Shown: in pieces, positions 1-5,919 of the stretch
Layout: each line of letters begins with the position of its first letter
How positions within the stretch are numbered: position 1 is the first letter of the stretch
Source: an uncultured Oscillospiraceae bacterium
GTDB lineage: Bacteria > Bacillota > Clostridia > Oscillospirales > Oscillospiraceae
DNA length: 8,968 nt
Direction: 5' to 3'
Assembly: GCA_944385065.1 (NCBI GenBank)
Contig: CALWVX010000234.1
Span: 1 to 8,968 of the forward strand
Position numbers and translations under genes: made by a program
Notes under the pieces: model-generated
What the model saw: the letters and a program-made list of their open reading frames with translations, nothing else
What the model was told of the DNA's origin: nothing
Database searches by the model: none

Positions 1-10
1 TTCTGAAATT

Positions 11-35
11 CCCGCCGTGGCGGGCTGAGTCCCGC
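11..35 (+). repeat. Overlapping GC-rich hairpins, probable IS200 left-end remnant
   Basis: CCCGCC (11-16) pairs perfectly with GGCGGG (19-24) over a 2-nt loop. The same GCGGG (20-24) can alternatively pair with CCCGC (31-35) over CTGAGT. Subterminal palindromes ahead of tnpA are typical of IS200/IS605 elements, where they are the single-strand substrate of the transposase and can also restrict its translation. The tnpA remnant begins about 35 bases downstream, which fits. The true element boundary is not visible because the window starts here. Confidence 0.55.
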
Positions 36-67
36 TACATCCTTTCTGGCAGTGTGTTTTCCTAATA

Positions 68-410
68 AGATTTAATCGTATTGTATTTGCGCCGAAGCAC
101 CGCAGGAAAGTGTTTTATAAAGAAAAGAAAGCGGCAATAGGAAAGATGCTGCGGCAGCTAGGCGAATGGAAAGGGGTAAAAATCATAGAAGCGGAAGCGT
201 GTCCCAACCATATCCACCTGTTTGTGGAGATACCGCCGAAAGTCTCAGTATCGTACTGTATGAACAATTCGGCGAGTTGAAATACAAGTACCTAAACCGG
301 GAATTTTGGCGGCTATGTGGATGCGGTAAGGAAAAACGAGAGCCGGGTTGCGGAGTATATGAGGAACCAGTTAAAAGGGGGGATGGAGATGGGAGAACAA
401 CTAAGGATCC
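68..410 (+). pseudogene. tnpA: Decayed IS200/IS605-family transposase (TnpA, Y1 HUH)
   Basis: Conceptual translation in pieces gives a recognisable IS200-type TnpA. Frame 2 from about 68 to 277 encodes a segment with IVFAPKHRRKVFY, IIEAEACPNHIHLFVEI and the HUH signature His-Ile-His (codons 209-217), then hits TGA at 278-280. The homology resumes in frame 1 at about 262 (EQFGELKYKYLNREFW), with roughly a dozen codons missing at the junction. It then returns to frame 2 at about 312 (YVDAVRKNESRVAEYMRNQ). The catalytic Tyr (356-358) and the Gln four residues later (368-370) are still present. Intact members are about 130-155 aa and nick single-stranded DNA at hairpin ends. This copy has no continuous frame, no clear start codon and an internal deletion, so it is dead. 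Identification is by recalled family motifs. Confidence 0.85.
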
Positions 411-412
411 TT

Positions 413-459
413 CCAACGGCCTGTTTCCGGGCGACCAATAATAGTCCTCACACCGTTGG
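413..459. repeat. 7-bp inverted repeat after the tnpA remnant
   Basis: CCAACGG (413-419) and CCGTTGG (453-459) are perfect inverted repeats separated by 33 bases. They sit just beyond the last recognisable TnpA codons, where an IS200 right-end structure would lie, but the long loop makes this weak and it could be chance. Confidence 0.2.
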
Positions 460-468
460 CGGGTCGTA

Positions 469-823
469 TCACGCATTGTATTCGTCCGCGTGGAAAAAGG
501 AAACTGCGGTGATCGGAACAATGTCCAGACCACCGCAGAACTGCTTGGAGTCGATATCAAAATCAATATGCAGATTGTAATCCTGATAGATCTTCATACG
601 ATGGATCAGGCAGTTGGTGATTGCCTTCTTTGCCTCCAGGCTTGCGGTATTATTGCATGTGTTCGACCGGAAGATAATGTCATCTGTGTTGTCAGGGAGC
701 GCAATATCTGTTCACCTCGTTACAGGTGGTTTGTGCAGCCTCGGCCAACATTGTGCTCAACAAGTCTTTTGGAAAGGGGCTTTCTCCGCGCAGGACCTTG
801 ATAACTGCCACTTTGCACATGAT
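469..823 (-). pseudogene. Decayed C-terminal end of a large serine recombinase
   Basis: Two minus-strand pieces in different frames resemble the coiled-coil and C-terminal region of clostridial large serine recombinases (TndX/TnpX-like). The upstream piece (823 down to about 712) reads VAVIKVLRGESPFPKDLL, matching the family pattern VIKxxxGES-x-F-x-xDLL. The downstream piece (711-472, stop TGA at 469-471) contains ASLEAKKAITNCLIHRMKIY followed by an LHIDFDIDSKQFCGG stretch, matching the terminal ASxEEKKxIIxxLIxRVxVxxxYxLxIxFxIxxxQF motif. Much of the coiled coil that should lie between the pieces is missing, and a frameshift separates them. Residues like ANAELDHV in a third frame near 825-845 suggest the remnant extends a little further upstream. 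No catalytic Ser domain is present. Assignment rests on remembered family motifs. Confidence 0.7.
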
Positions 824-845
824 CTAACTCGGCGTTGGCCTAGGA

Positions 846-1179
846 GTATTTCGAGCGGAAGCTTTGAATCAGACGTTTCTGCACTCCGCTTTTCCCGGGA
901 ATGAGCGTTTATTCTCTTGCTGTTGGAAATCTCGTTTATGCGCATAAAAATCCGGCGTACCAGTTTATCAATGAGATTAACCTGTTTGCCTGTTGATATT
1001 ACAGGAAGCGGAGGGTACACTTTCGGTGGTGTTGGCACGATTGGTTCGGATGCACTGGGCGGTCTCAAACAGATCTGTATCAGCTGACCTTTGTGTAACC
1101 CTACCGCAGAAGTAATCTCTTCTCTATTTCTTGGATATATTTGCTGTGTTTCCACAAAAGCGGGAAAGTGGCAGGAGCA
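846..1179. other. Unassigned region between mobile-element debris and the oxidoreductase gene
   Basis: No gene can be supported here. A minus-strand open frame (757-1227) runs through the region, but it starts inside the 3' end of the oxidoreductase gene, crosses the recombinase remnant in the wrong frame and has no family-like motif. On the + strand an open stretch from about 906 to 1086 contains a Gly-rich run (DITGSGGYTFGGVGTIGSD) that looks protein-like but has no convincing ribosome site. This may be more decayed DNA from an earlier insertion. Confidence 0.5.
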
Positions 1180-1200
1180 GAGCACATCAAATGTGTGCTC
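1180..1200 (-). terminator. Hairpin spanning the stop codon of the last cluster gene
   Basis: GAGCACA (1180-1186) and TGTGCTC (1194-1200) form a perfect 7-bp stem with a 7-nt loop. The TGA stop codon of the minus-strand oxidoreductase (1187-1189) lies in the loop. The minus strand beyond the stem is pyrimidine-rich but lacks an uninterrupted T run, so this is at best a weak intrinsic terminator or an mRNA 3'-end structure. No better terminator is visible downstream. Confidence 0.35.
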
Positions 1201-3142
1201 CGGCATTGTAACCCTCCCGCATGGCATTGAAGATTTTCCTCACCTGGAAGCAGTCGCCAATCTTCCAGAAATCGTAAGCCAACTCCCGGAATTGTTCGGC
1301 CTCATCATCCCTGGGAGAAAAGCCGGTAGCGGCAATCACGGTATCTGCAGGCAGGAGGCTGATCGTGCCGTCTTCCGCCTGTATTTGTGCTCCTTCGGAT
1401 TGAGCCGACAGGCAGACAGTGGCGTTCAAAATGACGGCGCCCACTTTCTCCAGTTCCATCAACAGGCCCTCTCGGTACAGAAATGAGGCGTCCCGGCAGA
1501 CTTCCTTTTTGCGATTGACGATGGTAACCTCTCGGCCCAGCTGCCCCAACTGGAGGGCCAGTTCACAACCCACCAGACCACCGCCGGCAATGACAACTCT
1601 CTGTCCTACCTGCTGGGGGGCGCGAATGGCGTCCAGAGCCATGACCACCGGGGAATTGCTGTTGGATAGAAAGTCGGGAGTATTCGCTTTGGCCCCCATA
1701 GCGGCTATGATTACATCGGGGGCAATGGCCTCCGCTAATTCAGGGGTAGCAGAGGTATTTAACAGGACTTGTGCGCCGCTTTTGCCCAGTCGACGGATCA
1801 TGACATGCATGAATTGATCGACCTTTTTCTTAAAAGGTACATATTTGGCATGACGGAGCGCGCCGCCCAGAGCCCCCTCCTTTTCGCATAGGATAACTTG
1901 GTGCCCTCGCTCGGCCAGCACGGTAGCTGCCTCCATGCCTGCGGGGCCGCCTCCGATGACCAGTACCCGTTTGGGGAAGGCTGTTTTTGTCACCCGGCTG
2001 GCAGGGACCTCTTTGTAGGCAGTGGGGTTGACAGGACAGCGGCGGATACGGGATGGGTACTTGACATAGGGAACGAAAGATTCGCTGATACAGGCCATAC
2101 ACCGCAGGCAGGGATACACGTCCTCCACCCGGCCGGCTTTCAGCTTGTTGGGGAGGTCGGGGTCGGCCAGCAGGGGGCGGGCCAGCGCCACCATGTCCGC
2201 CCGGCCGGTGGCTAGGATTTCCTCCATCAGGTCGGGGTTTCCTAGGGCACCCACTGTGACTACCGGAGTGTGCTTCATGGCTTTTTTCACTGCCTCAGCT
2301 AGATACACATTGCAGCCTTCGGGGAGGAAGCCGTTGGGGATCATATGCTGGTTGGTGGAAGGGACATGGAAGGTGCCGGAAGTAACGTGAATCAGATCCA
2401 CCTTACCGTCCAGCAGCTTGGCAAACTCCACCTGGTCTTCCAATGTCAGCCCGCCCTCCACGATCTCGGTTCCGCTCATCCGGATTTCAATTGGAAAGTC
2501 CGGGCCACATTTTTTTCGGATACTCTCGATCACCTCCATGGTGATCCGAGCCCGGTTCTCCAAACTGCCGCCGTACTTGTCGGTGCGCCGGTTATTCAAG
2601 GGGGAGAGAAACTGGTGCAGCAGCCAGCCGTGGCCCGCATGGACCATGACCATATCCACACCGCCCAGCTTGGCCATCTCGGCAGCGTTGCCGAAGCACT
2701 CCACAACGTAGTCGATGACCTCCTGGGTCATGGCCACATAGTCCTTGCCCAGATGGCCTGGGCCGTCGCTGGGCCCCCAAATGGGGCCGTCATAATACTC
2801 CGGATTAGAGCGGGTGCCGGGATGGATCAGTTCCACGGCGGAGAAAGCGTTGTATTTCTTGATGGCGTCAGTGGCCGCGTGAAGATAGGGCAACACTTCC
2901 GGATCATCCAAAGGAATGCACAGTTTGTGGGAGATGCCGGTCTTCAAGTCGATGCGGCACTCTCCCATATTGACGATGGCGGCGCCACCTCGGGCTTTTC
3001 CCTCAAAGATAGCAATATTTTCGGGGGTGAGGTAGCCGTCCTGAGTCAGATTGGAGATATTGACGGGGGCGGCCTCGATCCGATTTTTCAGGGTGTAAGG
3101 CCCAACTTTGATGGGGCTGAACAAGTGAGGATATGGTTTCAT
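1187..3142 (-). CDS. NADH:flavin oxidoreductase, FadH/BaiCD type (FMN, 4Fe-4S, FAD)
   Basis: A 651-aa cytoplasmic flavoenzyme of the 2,4-dienoyl-CoA reductase/BaiCD group of old yellow enzymes, predicted to reduce an activated C=C bond with electrons from NAD(P)H. Domain order: FMN-binding TIM barrel (residues 1-340) with HAGHGWLLHQFLSPLNNRRT at 168-187 and YGGSLENR at 190-197; Cys cluster C345, C348, C351, C369 for Fe-S; FAD/NAD(P)H-binding part with GGGPAG (397-402), GGGLVG (520-525) and a terminal IGDC (628-631). Odd points: Trp173 stands where E. coli FadH has its proton-donor Tyr166, and the Cys spacing is CxxCxxC-x17-C instead of CxxCxxxC-x11-C. His259 may match FadH His252. The start at 3142 is chosen because AAGGGAG (3149-3155) lies 6 nt upstream. 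A longer in-frame start at 3187 has no ribosome site and would run through intergenic inverted repeats. It is the last gene of the cluster, 73 nt after the symporter. Substrate is unknown, and names such as baiCD or fadH would overstate the case. Confidence 0.9.
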   Translation of the reverse strand: MKPYPHLFSPIKVGPYTLKNRIEAAPVNISNLTQDGYLTPENIAIFEGKARGGAAIVNMGECRIDLKTGISHKLCIPLDDPEVLPYLHAATDAIKKYNAFSAVELIHPGTRSNPEYYDGPIWGPSDGPGHLGKDYVAMTQEVIDYVVECFGNAAEMAKLGGVDMVMVHAGHGWLLHQFLSPLNNRRTDKYGGSLENRARITMEVIESIRKKCGPDFPIEIRMSGTEIVEGGLTLEDQVEFAKLLDGKVDLIHVTSGTFHVPSTNQHMIPNGFLPEGCNVYLAEAVKKAMKHTPVVTVGALGNPDLMEEILATGRADMVALARPLLADPDLPNKLKAGRVEDVYPCLRCMACISESFVPYVKYPSRIRRCPVNPTAYKEVPASRVTKTAFPKRVLVIGGGPAGMEAATVLAERGHQVILCEKEGALGGALRHAKYVPFKKKVDQFMHVMIRRLGKSGAQVLLNTSATPELAEAIAPDVIIAAMGAKANTPDFLSNSNSPVVMALDAIRAPQQVGQRVVIAGGGLVGCELALQLGQLGREVTIVNRKKEVCRDASFLYREGLLMELEKVGAVILNATVCLSAQSEGAQIQAEDGTISLLPADTVIAATGFSPRDDEAEQFRELAYDFWKIGDCFQVRKIFNAMREGYNAGAHI

Positions 3143-3165
3143 GTCATACTCCCTTCGATGCATTT

Positions 3166-3214
3166 GAACGGAAACGGGTCGGCCCAATTCCGGCCCGTTC
3201 AGAACTGACCGACC
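3166..3214 (-). repeat. Competing inverted repeats between symporter and oxidoreductase genes
   Basis: The 73-nt gap holds several mutually exclusive stems: GGTCGG (3177-3182) with CCGACC (3209-3214), GGCC (3181-3184) with GGCC (3192-3195), and GAACGG (3166-3171) with CCGTTC (3195-3200). No T run follows on the minus strand, so this is not a clear terminator. It could be an intercistronic mRNA structure or processing site that sets relative expression of the last gene. Confidence 0.35.
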
Positions 3215-3215
3215 T

Positions 3216-4586
3216 TTAGTTAGCGGCGGATTTTTTCTGGGTCAGTAGGCTGACCACAAGAAACGCGATCAGCGCCGGGATCAGAGAAGTAAAGCTGATG
3301 TAGGGGATGGGCACGCCCAGGTTGGACAACACGATCATAGCCATGCCGCAAACCGCGCTGGCGATGGCACCTTCTTTGGTAGCCTTTTTCCAAAGAATGC
3401 CGCCCAGCACCATTACCAAGGAGCCGGCGTTCATCAGGGAGTAGGTGGAGGACAGCAGAGACAGGATGCTGGAGGAGGAGACGGCCAGAGCAAGCGCAAT
3501 GACGCCGGCCGCTGCAGTGACCAGCATGGAGGCGCGGCTGAGGCTTTTTTGACTGGCATCAGGACGCAGAGTTTTATAATAAATGTCGTTGACGGTATTG
3601 GCTGTTACGTTCAGCAGGCCGCCGGAAACCGTAGACATAACAGCAGAGAGCACAGTGGCGACCATCAGTCCGGCGATGACCGGATGCATATTCAGCACCA
3701 CATCAAAGAAAATGGCAAGAGAGGGAGCATCGGGGTATTCAGCGCGGCCATACATACCGATAATAACGGGCAGGATCACAAAGGGGATCAGCGCTACGGC
3801 GGCAATCAGAGGAGCGAGGAAGGCGACTTTCTCGTTTTTGCAGGAGGCATTGCGCTGATAAGCGGCGCCGGAGATCAGACCGTTCAAAGCGGTAGGTACC
3901 AGCAGCATCACCAGGGTCTCGGTATCAAAGGGAACAGGAGCAAAATAGGATTCAGGAAGCATGGCGGAGATGGTATCGAAGCCCCCGTTCATGGCGATAA
4001 CGACTACACAGAAGATGGTGCCGAAGAAGATCAGGGACGTCTGGACAGAGTCGGTGATCAGGACACCCCACATACCGGATACCGCACAATAGACCAGAAC
4101 CACCACAGCCACGACCACGGCCCCCAGAGTGGGGTTCAGCCCCAGGGCTGCGAACAGGGAGGAACCGGCCATGACCTGAGCGGCCATAATGCCCAGACCG
4201 GCGCAGATATTCAGGACAGCCATGACCACCGAGGCTACTTTACTCTGGTACCGATCCCGAATCAGATCGGGAATAGTAATGTACCCGCGCTTATACAACA
4301 GGCGGGACATGACGCAGCCGAACAAGATGTAGGACAGTACTGCGCCCAGACCGTACCACATTCCGCCGATGCCATAGTCGGCACCGTACTGCGCGCCGCC
4401 CACGATGATACCGTTGCCAACGTGGGAGCCAATGTAAGTACAAACCATAACGAACAGACCGCCATTGCGCCCGGCGGTCAGGAAGTTGCTCATAGATTCG
4501 GTGGCTGCTTTTTTGCGGCTTCCATAGACGCCGATTCCGATCATGGCCGCAATATAGATGATGACGATCAAAATAATAATACCCAT
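3216..4586 (-). CDS. Sodium:solute symporter (SSS family) permease
   Basis: A 456-aa polytopic membrane protein of the solute:sodium symporter family (TC 2.A.21, PF00474), expected to couple Na+ entry to uptake of an organic solute, often a carboxylate, amino acid or betaine. Hydrophobic segments run almost the full length (for example 2-20, 43-63, 75-93, 116-148, 153-175, 183-200). Family landmarks are GSHVGNGIIVGGAQYG in the second helix region (53-68), GMWGVLITDSVQTSLIFFG (171-189, matching the TD..Q SSS signature) and LSAVMSTVSGGLLNVTANTV (313-332) followed by DIY, whose Ser318-Thr319 pair matches the Na+-site Ser-Thr of PutP helix 8. The start at 4586 has AGGAGGT (4591-4597) 4 nt upstream. 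It is somewhat shorter than PutP (about 500 aa) but complete. Its place between two catabolic enzyme genes suggests it imports their substrate. The sequence does not reveal which solute. Confidence 0.92.
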   Translation of the reverse strand: MGIIILIVIIYIAAMIGIGVYGSRKKAATESMSNFLTAGRNGGLFVMVCTYIGSHVGNGIIVGGAQYGADYGIGGMWYGLGAVLSYILFGCVMSRLLYKRGYITIPDLIRDRYQSKVASVVMAVLNICAGLGIMAAQVMAGSSLFAALGLNPTLGAVVVAVVVLVYCAVSGMWGVLITDSVQTSLIFFGTIFCVVVIAMNGGFDTISAMLPESYFAPVPFDTETLVMLLVPTALNGLISGAAYQRNASCKNEKVAFLAPLIAAVALIPFVILPVIIGMYGRAEYPDAPSLAIFFDVVLNMHPVIAGLMVATVLSAVMSTVSGGLLNVTANTVNDIYYKTLRPDASQKSLSRASMLVTAAAGVIALALAVSSSSILSLLSSTYSLMNAGSLVMVLGGILWKKATKEGAIASAVCGMAMIVLSNLGVPIPYISFTSLIPALIAFLVVSLLTQKKSAAN

Positions 4587-4656
4587 AATTACCTCCTAAT
4601 TCTCACACTCGAAGTTTACTTTTTGCCAAAGCAACAGGTGTGGCTTCTCCCTCCTC

Positions 4657-5808
4657 TCAGTCCTGAACTTTTGCAGATTCATCGCACACTACAGTATATT
4701 TTGTATAGTATTTCAGCTTTTCTTCATCAATCTCCGCGCCGAAACCAGGACCGTCAGGCACGATGAACTTTCCATCCCGAATCCGGTTGGAGTTGACATC
4801 AATGTCTTCAATTTCCAGCGGACCGCTGGCTTCGCAGGCGAAGGGCAGGTCTTTCAAAGTGGCCGCGAACTGCATCGAGGCAAATGTGCTGATGCCCAAC
4901 TCTACTGAAGACATGACCACACAGGGAATGTTGTACAATTCTGCTAGATCTCGAGTGATACGGGCTTTTGTGATGCCGCCGGGCCGGTCGGTTTTCAGAG
5001 TAAACAGACTGACGGCATTGCGCTCCATCAATTCTTTCACATCATAAATGCTGGACATGGATTCATGAGGCATCACCGGGATGTGGGTGGAGGCATTGAC
5101 CAGAGCCAGCCCGTCCAGGTCGGTCCAGGCAACAGGCTGTTCGTAAATTTCCACATCGTATTCCTCCAGAACGGGGATCATTTTCAATGCCTCTTTTACG
5201 CTGTAGGCCTGGTTAGGGTCTACCCGAAGCTTGATGTCATCGCCGATAGCCTCCCGGATCGTGCGTACCAATTCCATGTCCTGCTTCAGGCTGCCTACCC
5301 CCAACTTGATACGGATAGTACGGTAGCCCTGGTCAATCCAGTCCAGACAGGCAGACTTCATGTTCTCTGGAGTGTCGATGGTAACGATGGCCTGAAGTGG
5401 GATTTCCTGGCGAACCAGGCCGCCCATGAAATTGTAGGCGGGCATACCGGTTTTCTTGCCCATAATGTCATACAGAGCCATATCAATGGCCCCCTTGGCC
5501 TGAGCGGCATAGGGAGTAGCCCGATCCATGGTACGCCAGATTGCTTCTACTTGGAATGGGTCCAGTCCAATTACAGCGGGTGCCACATAGTCTTGGAGAA
5601 TATCCATGATTGGTTTTTGACCGAGCTGAGAAAGTCGGGCAAAGGGAGCCGATTCTCCGTAGCCTACGATACCCTCGTCAGTATGGACTTTTACCACCAC
5701 GAACCGACAAATCCGCCATTTCCCCAGGGCAATTTCGCCAACGTTCTCCTGGTTGCTTTTTTTGAATGGGACATCTACAGCCATACTTTCTACTTTTGTG
5801 ATCTTCAT
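4657..5808 (-). CDS. Enolase-superfamily enzyme, muconate-lactonizing (MLE) subgroup-like
   Basis: A 383-aa cytoplasmic enzyme with an N-terminal capping domain (residues 1-125) and a C-terminal TIM barrel. The superfamily abstracts the alpha-proton of a carboxylate to form a metal-bound enolate; members are cycloisomerases, epimerases, racemases or dehydratases. MLE-type catalytic positions align almost residue for residue: Lys168 in RIK (usual KxK, first Lys replaced by Arg166), Asp197 in RVDPN, Glu223 in YEQP, and Lys272 in LKTDRPGG. The third metal ligand, normally the Asp of an ADE motif (Asp249 in MLE), is His248 in MPHES. The ATG at 5808 is chosen because GAGGGG (5814-5819) lies 5 nt upstream; an in-frame GTG at 5814 overlaps that ribosome site. 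The gene lies 111 nt after the enoate reductase, with its own candidate promoter, and 70 nt before the symporter. It could be a racemase/epimerase or a dehydratase supplying an enoate to the reductases; the reaction cannot be read from sequence. Confidence 0.88.
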   Translation of the reverse strand: MKITKVESMAVDVPFKKSNQENVGEIALGKWRICRFVVVKVHTDEGIVGYGESAPFARLSQLGQKPIMDILQDYVAPAVIGLDPFQVEAIWRTMDRATPYAAQAKGAIDMALYDIMGKKTGMPAYNFMGGLVRQEIPLQAIVTIDTPENMKSACLDWIDQGYRTIRIKLGVGSLKQDMELVRTIREAIGDDIKLRVDPNQAYSVKEALKMIPVLEEYDVEIYEQPVAWTDLDGLALVNASTHIPVMPHESMSSIYDVKELMERNAVSLFTLKTDRPGGITKARITRDLAELYNIPCVVMSSVELGISTFASMQFAATLKDLPFACEASGPLEIEDIDVNSNRIRDGKFIVPDGPGFGAEIDEEKLKYYTKYTVVCDESAKVQD

Positions 5809-5844
5809 ACGCACCCCTCACATTCTAATTAAGTAGTGAATTAA

Positions 5845-5871
5845 ATTATAAAGCTATTTAAACAAAATAGC
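5845..5871 (-). promoter_or_regulatory. Candidate internal promoter and operator for the enolase-superfamily gene
   Basis: In the AT-rich 111-nt gap the minus strand carries a perfect TATAAT (5845-5850), about 37 nt upstream of the ATG. Immediately upstream is a perfect 7-bp inverted repeat, GCTATTT/AAATAGC with a 5-nt spacer (5853-5871), occupying the promoter spacer. No good -35 hexamer is found at 17 nt. The half-site CTATTT/AAATAG recurs in the padR leader (8001-8019). An internal promoter would let the last three genes be expressed apart from the enoate reductase. Confidence 0.45.
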
Positions 5872-5919
5872 GAGACAATAAAATAAACAAAAAAGACGAG
5901 AAGAATAGGGGAATCTTAG

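Noticed and set aside
757..1227. Minus-strand open frame of 156 codons
   Set aside because: It begins inside the oxidoreductase coding end, overlaps the recombinase remnant in a different frame, has no ribosome site and shows no recognisable motif.
3143..3187. 15-residue N-terminal extension of the FadH/BaiCD-type protein
   Set aside because: The upstream ATG at 3187 lacks a ribosome site and lies in the intergenic inverted repeats, whereas ATG 3142 has AAGGGAG 6 nt upstream and starts at the normal family N-terminus.
2345..3208. 287-codon + strand open frame opposite the FadH/BaiCD-type gene
   Set aside because: Antisense shadow; its translation mirrors the oxidoreductase and shows no domain of its own.
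3549..4766. 405-codon + strand open frame opposite the symporter gene
   Set aside because: It is antisense to a clear SSS permease. The hydrophilic, His/Gln/Asp-rich translation is the usual complement of a hydrophobic gene.
5809..5919. Intrinsic terminator after the enoate reductase
   Set aside because: The minus strand has T-rich tracts but no GC-rich stem before them. The only clear inverted repeat (5853-5871) is AT-rich and better placed as an operator beside TATAAT.
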